Below, one piece after another: positions 55,020 through 64,000 of a DNA stretch of 64,000 bases. The translations under genes and the position numbers were made by a program. The notes under the pieces were generated by a model. The model did no database searches, was not told where the DNA came from, and saw nothing but the letters and a program-made list of their open reading frames with translations. Origin of the DNA: Ophioderma brevispina (taxonomy: Eukaryota > Echinodermata > Ophiuroidea > Amphilepidida > Ophiodermatidae); NCBI GenBank assembly GCA_023653785.1, contig JAMKCH010002938.1:1-64000 (forward strand). The letters are read 5' to 3'. The stretch's first letter is position 1, and the number at the start of each line of letters is the position of its first letter.

Positions 55020-56384
55020 ACACACACGTACGTTACATACCACAAATCCACCACATCCGACTATTGCCATTTCATAAGTGGATTGTTGCTGTCAATCCGT
55101 CCAATAATAATAATATTGGTGGCGCCTTTACTACATATATTTCCTATTTTTCCCCTTTTTATGTTCAAAATTGTTTTGATCCCCCTTTTAGGGTCATAAA
55201 ATTTTTTGATACCCCCCTATAACCTTCATACAAAAAAAACAGACCAATTGCAGAGGCATGTACAGAATCTATATAGGAAGGCTAACCAGGGGTAGGTCCA
55301 GCCATCTTTGGATCCTGATCAGTAAAGGTAGAAATTGACCATTTTCGGTATGGAAACAATGCAAATGACACAATAAGAATCACACTTTAAATAGATCATT
55401 GTTACCTTAGAATTCTACGGTGGATTCATCAGTTTTTCTTAGCAGCCTCAAATCAAACTGAGCGAGAATCAATTGCTGTATAATCGGAATGTTCAAGCGG
55501 CGTCATTCACATCAAGGGTTGACACATCTGATCAATGAAAAAAGTTTACATTTTTAATGTAACTAATAATTGTTTTACTTACATGTGTGCAAATATAATC
55601 AGCAAAAAAATGGCTATAATTCTTGGATTTTTAAATATTCTCAAACCGAAACTTGATAATAAAGGTCAATCTGAAGAATCCAGCTTCACAGACTTGTTAA
55701 ACCTGAGACACAATTCATTGACCGTATGTTAAGAACACAACTTGGAAAGAATAATGAAACAGTGATCATTAAAAATTTTCTTTGATAATTCGGACCAACA
55801 TCGCATTAAATTTGTGCCATGTAGATTAAAAGGTGGTTTTGGGTTTTTGAGGCTGCTGCTGCCTTATTCGTATGTTGAACTTACTGACCTATCCTGGATG
55901 TTATGCTAGCTTTGGGCCCCCGTTCTCACTATTGTCACAACCACTATCTCTCTCAGACTCGGAATATAGGTCGTCAGCTTTCTCGAAGGAGTACACAGCT
56001 GTTAGTCAATGACAAAGTAGGAAGTTATAGATGATGTGACTTTTTTTGTTTATGGCGCCCCCGTTTGGTGTCAGAGAGGAAACTGGCAGCAAAATCACCT
56101 ATACTTGCATGGGGAAATTCTGTTTTTTCGTTTTTGTCTGTAACTTTTGTTTCGCGAATTAAATATACTAACTTTCTTATCCAGCATAATAGCTAATGCT
56201 ACAAACTGCATTTTGTGACCAATTTAGATCAGGAAAGAGTCTGCAAGTAATTTATAACCAGATTTTATGTGGTCTTCACAGAACTACTCTTAATATTTTG
56301 CCTGCCAGAAAACAACAGAGGGCGTCCTGATGTCAACAATGACGTCATAGGTCACATTTCATCTATCAGACTATTATCAGCATA
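55020..56384. other. Unassigned sequence
   Basis: No gene or element identified. Near 55145-55215 TTTTTGATCCCCCTTTTAGG-like blocks recur twice. The short frame at 55535-55732 (+) has no domain. Confidence 0.4.
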
Positions 56385-57260
56385 GTGTGGGGCGGTGTGT
56401 TGATGGTTTTAGATTTTGTTTTGGCTTTTTTGCTACAATTGGAATTTTGGGTCTTAAATGTAATAATGGTCCTAGGAATCCAAATCAACTTGTTACCACA
56501 ATTGTTTTATTCCCTTCCGTTTTTGTTGCCATTTTCAACATATTTTGCTAGATATCTGGATTTTCCTGGCCGTCATAGAAGGCTCACATTGGTGGCAATG
56601 CCAATGTTTGTGATGTCAAGGAACACAACTATCCACATCCAGACAGGATCGCAGATATGTCCTTCAGGATCACCTTGAATTTCAAAATGGCCGCCATTTT
56701 TAAACACCTTTGTTCCTATCTGCACTTCTATCAATCAACATAGAAGGTCCTCAGCTGGTGTGGCAAACTCCCACATAAGTTTGTGATTTCAGTGACTGCA
56801 ATATTACATCCAACAATCACAGATTGTTTCCTTCAGGATTGCCATCTTGAAAATTTCAAAATGCCGTGATTTTTAAACATATACTTATCCCAATCTCTGG
56901 ACTTCCTTCTGAGCAACATGGAAAAAGCTCCCCATTGGTGACAATACCCCTGTTTGTGAATGTCAATGAACAGTATAGTTCATCCAGAAAGTTGCCAATT
57001 GTTTCCTTCTGTCGGCCATCTTGGAATTTAAAATTGGCTGCCATTTTAACGTATACTTCCTCAATTAATCTTGACTTCTGAGAAACATATAAGGCTCCAT
57101 TTGTGGTAATATATGTTTGTGATGTTAAGGAACATTATTCATCCAGGGATCGCAGATTGGTTTTTTTCCTTCGGACAGCCATCTTTAATTTCAAAATGGC
57201 CACTTTTTTACATTTACTTCAACCTGATATCTGGCCTTAGGAGCAAAATTAGCTCAATGT
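56385..57260 (+). mobile_element. Left arm of a 4.6 kb fold-back element
   Basis: The outer part (56400-56560) is an inverted copy, about 80% identical, of 60870-60985 (TTTTGCTACAATTGGAATTT, AATGGTCCTAGGAATCCAAA). The inner part is a tandem array with TTCAAAATGGCCGCCATTTT anchors at about 56682, 56856, 57027 and 57188. The frames at 56385-57337 derive from the arm. Confidence 0.88.
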
Positions 57261-57777
57261 CCTTCCTAATCAGATATAACATCCTATTGCAAGCACCAGA
57301 ACCACGCAAATCATGGAATCCTGGGAGAGCCATGTAGCTAGCTTCTGGATTTTTCATAAGTGTGTGTATATGTTTCATGTTAATTGCTGTCCATATGTTC
57401 TAGTGCAATTTTAAGTACTGAAACCAATATCACAACTGTCTATCTAGCGGCCGCAGCCGAGATGCTGTTTTCCCCATATAGCGCCAAATGTTCCCCGTCC
57501 GTCATAGTTGGGGGTGTCAGAAGGATCCTGCTGCACGTCTCGAACAATCTCATCAATGCAGTTACCCAAAGGGCACGAGAACCCTATTTAGCAGGTAACC
57601 CCAACATTGTGATGGGCCGAGAGACTACTTGATCAATCGCACGATAACAGGACCGGCAAATCAATGTGCGGCGTTGGGCAGAGATGAGATTGGAGGAATA
57701 TCTCCACATAATTGTGTTGCCTGGTCCATTGTAACGCCAGATATAGTTTGTACTCGCATAAAGCATGTGTAGGTGTC
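57261..57777. other. Interior of fold-back, unassigned
   Basis: No recognised coding segment. AATCATGGAATCCTGGGAGAG and GGGTGTCAGAAGGATCCTG-type sequence might be retroelement-derived, but nothing is diagnostic. Confidence 0.3.
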
Positions 57778-57995
57778 ATCCATTTCAGTGGCGTAAAGGA
57801 AGGTCCCCCCCCCCCGACGACTTTGGCCGGGAAAAAATTGGAAAAAAATCAGCTAAATCAGCAGTTTTTTTGTAGCCCTCTGGCCGGGAAAAAAATGGCC
57901 TTTTTTGACCCCCTAAGAGGGAAAAATTTCGAAGAAAAGGACTGGAAATTTGCCCCCTCAGAGCGGGCAAGGCCCGTTACGCCACTGATCCATTT
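57778..57995. mobile_element. hAT-type MITE with 8 bp target duplication, copy 2
   Basis: The element 57786-57987 (202 bp) starts CAGTGGCGTA and ends TACGCCACTG, between perfect copies of ATCCATTT (57778-57785, 57988-57995). It shares its termini and an interior rich in GGGAAAAA and C-runs with 721-1015. It is nested in the large fold-back. Confidence 0.93.
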
Positions 57996-58029
57996 ATCCT
58001 TAGCTCTTTTCTTCATGGTCCAGCTCTAA

Positions 58030-59350
58030 CAGATCCATATAATTAACAGGATTCTCTTTTCATTGGCTCTAAAGAACTTCAATTTGGTTGAATTGGAGAT
58101 ACTAGATTGCCATAGGTGGTTGTAGTTATTGCAGAACTTGGCAAAGCTTGTCCTTTGCGTGACAGGAAGTATTTTGCTGTCTTGGCAAAATAGGATCCCA
58201 GATAGGTTGATGATTATTTCTTCCTCATTGACGGTCATTATATTCCGTTTCTTGGCATTTAGAATGTGAGGGCCGACGTGGTCTGCAGCATCTCAAGTAA
58301 TGTTAGTTCTTAATCCTGTGCACCACATATCAGATCGGTGTATGAGCTAAGATCATCCTGCAATATTCAAGGTCTGTGATTATGCTGGACTTTGGGGACA
58401 TCTAGAACGCTTGGGTTTGATGGTGGTCCCTTGTCGTTCATGATTGTCAAGCCGCTGTCTGAGGATGTAATAAACCACGATTACAAAGAGATGGGAGCAA
58501 AGCAAGAGTATCTCCGGGAGGATTCCAGTAGGTTGTTGAACTCCTTTGTGGCCCATCCATGGTCTGCACAAAGCTAGCTGGGTTATTTATACATCAGGCA
58601 TGCTTTGAAGTCTTCTCTGGGATACCATAGTTGGTAAGATATTGCTAGCATTTACATCTCTTTGGCAACTGTCAAAAGCTGGAAGTCTCTACAAACACAA
58701 TTGAAGCACTTTTTCTTGGGAAATTCGAAATTTTCTATTGATCCTTGATGGCAAGTATCCGAGGTAGTGGTGATCTGCCGTTACGAAAACCATTATGGTT
58801 TTGTATGAGAATGGGATTCTGATGTGAGAAGAAACGATGCTGTTGAGCAGCATTGAGGGTTGGTAGATCTTAGAGGCCCTGGTGAACAGTTGTCATTCCT
58901 CTGTGTAGTTTTTAGGGTTGTTGGGAGGTCACCTTTTCTTTGGTAGAGGAGTGAGAACGAGGTTAATATACATAGGCAGCTTTAGGTCTCGTTACAAAAT
59001 TCCAACAGTTTGATCATTAAAAAGTGGATTCTTCCAAGATTACTGCAGGAATATGCGGGACCAGGAGGTCTGATTATTGCTTTCAGTTTCTTCAGGCAGA
59101 TCAGAATCTAATCTATAGTAAAAAGGTCCAGTCTGATCGGAAGGTGCGTTCTGCTTCGCTTATCTTGTTGATTAGTGAAAGGTTAATCAAGGTAGTGTTA
59201 TTCTGAACTGGTTGCCAAGTAGAGACCCAAAGTGCTGAAACCATGTGTCGATGGCTCCTCTTATTCAGTTCTTTCACATTTTGATTTTTTTTTCCTTCTT
59301 TATAGGTGGGGTAGCTTTCTTTATTCGTAAGTCCCTCAGTGCCTCCCATG
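58030..59350 (-). pseudogene. LINE reverse transcriptase pseudogene
   Basis: Minus strand, decaying from about 59350 down to 58030. Recognisable blocks in order: EAERTFRSDWTFLL (about 59150); NLVLTPLPKK (about 58950); KIYQPSMLLNSIVSSHIRIP (about 58850), the usual SKIYxxMLLNRI segment; AFDSCQRDVN (about 58680), motif A region; LFVIVVYYILRQRLDN (about 58475), following the palm; TDLEYCRM (about 58355), where the YADD catalytic box is destroyed by a shift; and MTVNEEE (58220-58238). Frameshifts and stops throughout show it is inactive. It lies inside the 4.6 kb fold-back. Confidence 0.8.
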
Positions 59351-59949
59351 GCAGCACGCTCAGCTTGTAGTTAGATTGTAGGTGGTGCAACGAGCTTCAG
59401 GTCTGGCATCCCTTACATGTCTCTCTTCCATCTAGCACCACGGCTTTGGTGTACGTATCCATCATCAAGTGCAGTCTTAGCGGCATCAATGTTCTGCTTG
59501 GGAGCTTCTGGTGGATTTAGTACGGTTGCTTCTTGGGCTGCAGGCTGGCTTCAGTGTTTCTCTGGCTTTGATGACTTGTCATTTGAGGCAAAGGCATTGT
59601 CTTCTTAGTATTCTAGGTAGCATTTCAACGTGCAATTTCTTTGTTGGCTGAAGTGACGGCTCATTATGCTGTGTTCTAATATTCAGCTACATCAAACAAG
59701 AGTGTTAACCTATATGTAATGCTACAGTTTATCTGACCTCCCAGAGCTTTTGTATATCCTGACTACCCTTTCTCCTGTCAATTGTTTTCATGGATCTCTA
59801 GGAGGGGGTTTATTTGCGGTAACTATCCTGTTCCTGCAAGAGAAAATTCTATGGTCAGACTTAACAGCGTCAAAAGTGTTGTAGGCTTTGAGTAATAGAC
59901 AAAACGCTTCCAATTCAAGGTTCTCTTATATGTACAAGACACTGAACGG
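59351..59949. other. Interior of fold-back, unassigned
   Basis: Possibly the 5' continuation of the minus-strand LINE, but no endonuclease motif could be identified. The plus-strand frame at 59417-59608 is not supported. Confidence 0.3.
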
Positions 59950-60290
59950 GCTGGGTGGTACCGGTTGTCTTGAAGAATGTGTAAGAACCATTTAATCAAT
60001 CTCGGGAAGGACCTTCGCCTTAATCACAAGGATTGGAGAAGACTCCACTATCCCAAGATCTTATAAACACATTGGGGAGGGCTCCTTTCGTGTCTTCGGA
60101 TTAAGAATCTGGAACAACTACCGCATCCATAAGATATCTCTATCCATTGAATCTTCAAACAACACTCTAAAAAAAACAGACCTGTTCTGTTTTCTTGCTG
60201 TATTGTGTATACTTGGTTTATTATATTTGTGTGGTTTCATAATGTAAAGCGCAATGATCATGTCTTGATTTGAGCTTATATCAAGCGTCG
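59950..60290 (+). pseudogene. LINE 3'-end fragment
   Basis: Plus strand: GEGSFRVFGLRIWNNY at about 60075-60122 matches the G-x-R-SF-x-V-x-G-x-x-LWN block near the C-terminus of CR1/L2-type LINE proteins, followed by a serine-rich helix region and stops. An AAAGCGC-type tail follows at about 60245. It is opposite in strand to, and so a separate insertion from, the LINE at 58030-59350. Confidence 0.6.
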
Positions 60291-60309
60291 TTATATAGGA
60301 TATTGAGCG

Positions 60310-60990
60310 ATACGTAATATATAAAAATGGCGACCATTTTGAAATTCAAGATGTCCACCAAAGGAGGGAAACAATCTACGACTGTCTGAATTAATAAGTG
60401 TGTTTCATTGACATCACAAACATTGCTATGCACCAAATGGAGCCTTTATGTAGCTCAGAAGTCCAGATAATGGGCGAAGTAAGTTATTATATTAAAAATG
60501 GCGGCCATTTTGAAATTCAAGATGGCTGCAAGCAGCAGGAGGAAACAATCTGCGACTTTTCGGATGAAAATTTGTGTTCCTTGGCTCAAAAACATGGGAT
60601 TACCGCCAACTTGAGCCTTCTATGTTGCTCAGAAGTCCAAAAATAGAGCGAAATATGTTGAAAATGGAGGCCATTTTGAAATTCAAGATGTCCGTCTGAA
60701 GGAAACAATCTGCGACTTTCTGAATGTAATATTTGTGGTCCTTGACATCAAAAACATGGGGTTTTGCCACCAATTTGAACCTTCTATGTTGCTCAGAAGT
60801 CCAGATATAGAGCGAAATATGTTGAAAATGGCGGCCATTTTGAAATCCAAGATGGCTGCCAAACGGAAGGGATAAAAAAATGGTAACAATTTGATTTGGA
60901 TTCCTGGGACCATTATCTACATTTAAAACCCAAAATTCCAATTGTAGCAGAAAAGCCAACAAATGACACACTCCTGTCACACCATACTAG
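60310..60990 (-). mobile_element. Right arm of the 4.6 kb fold-back element
   Basis: Tandem array with GGCCATTTTGAAATTCAAGA anchors at about 60334, 60504, 60671 and 60835 (170, 167, 164 bp), then an outer unique part to about 60990 ending GTGTGACA-like in complement. It is the inverted partner of 56385-57260. The minus-strand frame at 60600-60980 is a translation of the arm. Confidence 0.88.
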
Positions 60991-61299
60991 AAACTCTTTT
61001 TCTATATAATTGTCATGTTACAATATAGTTATCTTTTTGACTAAAATCAGCGTTAGTTTGGGAAAAAGCCAGAACATTCCTTACCGCTCTTCTGTAAATT
61101 CTACGACCTCATTCCAACCATTTTATATAGGTCCTGCTGTGAGGGCCTACTTGATAAACTCCGGTTTGTTAACACTCACTGTTTGATAACCTGCACTGTT
61201 TATTAACCATTTTTTTCCATTGGCCCTTTAACACCTGGGATGATGAATATACTCCTAGCATGTTAGTCCACATTTTATTGCATTTTATTTTTAAATAGG
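60991..61299. other. Unassigned sequence
   Basis: Nothing recognised. Confidence 0.4.
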
Positions 61300-61649
61300 T
61301 TTATTGACATTCCTAGCCTGTCCAAAAAGTATACAGCACATGAACTCACCATAAAAAGTTCATTGACTATTTGATTTAGTCCGTAGAGTAGATTAATGAT
61401 TTTCTTGAAAATATGCAAATGATCTCATTAATATTCATAAGCTTTTCAAAAGTATATGACCTTACAGGGTCACCATGTTCTATCACCGTGTCATGTAAGA
61501 AGTTAATTGACTATGGATTAAATGCCCATAGTCCGATCGCTAATAGCCTCGTCCCCAGATTTTACCAGAAGTCAACATTTTGGTATCAGAAGCAAGCTAC
61601 TATTTTTCTCCATTTATTCTGTGAAATCTTAGTGCTAAGGGTGTTTGTT

Positions 61650-61855
61650 TTGTTATGAGCGAAAATACGTCCCATTTTGGTCGACCAATATTAATTTTAC
61701 ACATTACTCTAGGGGATTACAAAATTACGTTTTAGCTCTCACTTCAAAACGGGTTTAAATATCAGCGCGAAACTTTAAAGATGGGGTTTTGGGGTGAAGG
61801 CAATTCTATCAAGATGAAAAATGTATAGAACACCCCCCCCCCTTTAATGATTTTA
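61650..61855 (+). repeat. Dispersed repeat, copy 2 (partner at 1-215)
   Basis: Collinear with the first 215 bases of the window, ending at CCCCCTTTAATGA. It sits between two units of the tandem array, consistent with insertion. Confidence 0.8.
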
Positions 61856-62032
61856 CTTGATTTTTCTTGAAAATATGCAAACAAGCTCATTGATATTCAT
61901 AACCTGTCCAAATGTATCCAGCACATGAACTAATCATATAGTCTATCACCGTACAATGTTAGAAGTTCCAATTGACTATTCGGTTTTGTCTGTAGAGTGG
62001 ATTATTGATTTTTGTTTAAAAATATGCAAATG

Positions 62033-62249
62033 AGCTCATTGATAAGAACCGGCCAATCACTCCAATCTAAGGTTTCCTTGCAGAAGTGGGGCTACGTGAA
62101 AGCAGATCAGGAAACTACCTTTGATTGTGAAACCACAGACAATGGAACATCTCTTTGTCTGCCCAATGTTGGAGCAACAGTGCACAGACAAGGGCCTTAC
62201 TGGATCATATTTAAGAACCACTGTGTTTGGATACGATAAGAAGCTCATT
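62033..62249 (+). pseudogene. 5'-truncated LINE insertion with 8 bp duplication
   Basis: The insert 62041-62241 lies between AGCTCATT at 62033-62040 and 62242-62249 within the tandem array. It encodes, with one shift near 62120, LQKWGYVKADQETTFDC then EPQTMEHLFVCPMLEQQCT. The C-x-QTMEHL-x-x-CP-x-L pattern is the Cys/His knuckle at the C-terminus of many LINE reverse transcriptase proteins. It ends in GATAAGA, which also begins the insert. Target duplication plus 5' truncation is the normal outcome of target-primed reverse transcription. Confidence 0.75.
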
Positions 62250-62365
62250 AATATTCATAACCTGTCCAAAAAGAATACAGCCCATGACCTCACCATATTC
62301 TATCACCGTGCCATGTTAGGAGTTCATTGACTAATCAGCTTAGTCTGCAGAGTGGGATTAATGCA

Positions 62366-64000
62366 ATGTTCTATGTAGTGAACCATCCATCTAGAGAGGA
62401 AGCCATTGCATGATCAACATAGGCCCTCTATGGGGCAAACATTAAGGGAATTTTTTTATTGGTAAGGAATCATTAATGAAATATCCCAAATAAAACGTAC
62501 CAGATGGTTTTTCTGGCCATTGGAGTATTGCCTTGCGAAAAAATCCAGATTATTCCGACCCCATGTATATGTACAAAGATCATGGAAGCTACCATGTTTA
62601 TTCCCGGTGAGTATATTTACAAACGCCGCATGCAATACCGAAGCCAGCGAAAATATATCACGTGAATCAGCAAGTTTGCCACAACCCTCATCCTGTGAAC
62701 TTCGTTGAGCACATAAAAGATAGGAGCGATCGTTCGTTGAGAAATTTTTATTGCAAAAAACTACTTTTTAAAACCTCAGTGATTTTAGAAAAAATGTAGA
62801 GGGGTGTTTTAGATATTATTTGTGATTAACAAGGTTTTAGTTGGCCTCCTAAAACAATAAAAAATCATGAAAACGTGGACATTTGAAAAGGGGTCGCGTA
62901 AGATTTATTAGTTTTATCGCAGTCCCACTGTAACCACGGATCTCTATTCAATGGATTGGATACACAACAGTAATTGTATATTATAGATATGGAATGAACA
63001 ACGGTGGGACATCTTGGTCTACGAAACCAATAGCATTCCAGAGACACCTGTTTAACAGAAGTTGTATCCCGGGTTGCACGTGTTAGAGACAAGCCATCCC
63101 ATACGCGCAACTTCTAATACAATGAGCTCACTGGCTTGGCTTGATTCTGTAGTTCTGTTAGTAGCTTTCCACATTTCAAGGAAAAAAATTTTGTATAAAA
63201 TAAAGGGGTCATATACTACAGTGTCCGTGTATGAATGTCCTACACCCATCTGTCTATTGTGTTTCATTGAGTGCTGTATGCACATTTGTTTTCAGCACTG
63301 TACCCAAAATGGCAGCGTATATTAAGGTCACGGTTTATTCCGTACATGTTGCTATGGTAGCTAAAGGACACTCTCTCATGAAGGGGCCAAGGGGGTGGAA
63401 ACCATTCAAAACCAGTCGTCCGCGCTGGGCGCTGACATTTTGAATCTTGCCGGAATCATTCTTAGATAAAATTCATAACAAAAAAACCGCAAAATATAAG
63501 TTGTTGGATTGTTTGGGTTGCTATTGGGTGGTTAAATTGTGTTTCCTACCCAATGGCCACACAACGAATGAAATGACACGTCAGTAGCTTGATTTAATAA
63601 ACCGCCTCAATGAAGACATCTTTTCACCTAAGCGCGCATTGCCTTATGAGAAAAACGGAGTTATCTGAGCACAATGATCCAGTACACTCACTTATTATAC
63701 CTGGCCACCTCTAACACATACATCAATTTGTATAACTACCGATTAGTGAATATGAAAAGCGGCACCCACCAGTATGTGGAAGAAGCGCAGGCAGCCATTG
63801 CTTTCTATTGGTGGTACTCTATGCTTTCTTTGTGGTTGGCAAAACATGACGCCGCGACGATGGGAATTTCTAAAAGATTATCGGCACGTTTTTGCCTCTC
63901 TAATCTATAAAGAACATCTTGTGAGGGGGACAATCAGTTTCGTTACACCGGCCTCTTTAACACCTGCTTGGGATATTTTTGGATGACCAATTATGGTCCG
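62366..64000. other. Unassigned sequence to window end
   Basis: Several short frames on both strands (for example 63674-63910 and 63774-63986, +) have no recognised domain or clear splice sites. No element ends were found. Confidence 0.35.

Larger units (their letters stand above)
61300..62365 (+). repeat. ~150 bp tandem array with two insertions
   Basis: Units share AATATGCAAATGAGCTCATT, AATATTCATAACCTGTCCAA, GCACATGAACTCACCAT and CTATCACCGTGCCATGTTAG. Unit anchors are at about 61410, 61871, 62021 and 62242. The array is interrupted by the dispersed repeat at 61650-61855 and by a LINE fragment at 62041-62241. Confidence 0.85.

Noticed and set aside
60600..60980. 126-codon minus-strand frame
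   Set aside because: Translation of the tandem-unit arm of the fold-back; the same phrases recur in the frame.
1..64000. CRISPR arrays, bacterial operons, prophage or an intact virus
   Set aside because: No regular short direct repeats with unique spacers, no ribosome-binding-site-led genes, and the coding traces are spliced or LINE-derived.

Overview
The window looks like intergenic and intronic DNA of a repeat-rich eukaryotic genome, most likely a marine invertebrate deuterostome (echinoderm, hemichordate or lancelet). This rests on low coding density, spliced rather than open-ended coding pieces, tRNA-derived SINEs, several decayed LINE reverse transcriptases, hAT-type CAGTGGCG elements, TTAA- and TA-flanked miniature transposons, and tandem arrays rich in TGACCTTTGACC. 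The species cannot be fixed from the sequence. No rRNA, intact tRNA, CRISPR array or bacterial-type operon was seen.

Gene content. The most gene-like region lies on the minus strand between about 47.1 and 27.2 kb. Going down the coordinates it holds a Calx-beta-like exon (47116-46898), an unassigned exon with good splice sites (40309-40206), an EGF-like exon (39393-39291), a degraded transmembrane exon (about 38.7 kb), a second EGF-like exon (38114-38006), an open segment at 36465-36257, a short exon at 35099-35003, a third EGF-like exon (33850-33749), a transmembrane exon ending in a stop (33232-33120) and another open segment with a membrane helix (27345-27195). I infer one or more type I membrane-receptor genes, with the EGF/TM part duplicated. 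Nearly every exon whose domain can be recognised is broken by single-base insertions or deletions, so the gene is invisible to simple ORF finding. These may be uncorrected long-read errors or true pseudogenisation.

Mobile DNA. 0-7 kb: a fold-back, a hAT MITE, a 1.1 kb TA-flanked element with long inverted arms, and two TTAA MITEs, one inserted in a ~93 bp tandem array beside its own empty-site paralogue. 7-22 kb: C-rich minisatellite, large imperfect inverted repeats, a SINE, and further TTAA-flanked families that recur elsewhere. 22-27 kb: a retroelement fragment and GGTCA-rich tandem arrays. 29-33 kb: hairpins, a nested hAT MITE, a GC-rich block and a GCAGTC minisatellite. 36.8-38 kb: a LINE split by another repeat. 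41-46 kb: several minisatellites and a TTAA element carrying odd homopolymer blocks. 49-55 kb: two opposed ~160 bp satellite arrays enclosing a 1.66 kb element with 9 bp target duplications, and a TA element with a MITE nested inside it. 56.4-61 kb: a 4.6 kb fold-back whose arms are ~167 bp tandem arrays and whose interior holds two LINE fragments and a hAT MITE. 61.3-62.4 kb: a tandem array carrying two insertions.

A recurring theme is elements whose inverted ends are themselves tandem arrays, and a cohort of non-autonomous families all beginning TTAA-AG. Remaining stretches show nothing I can name.
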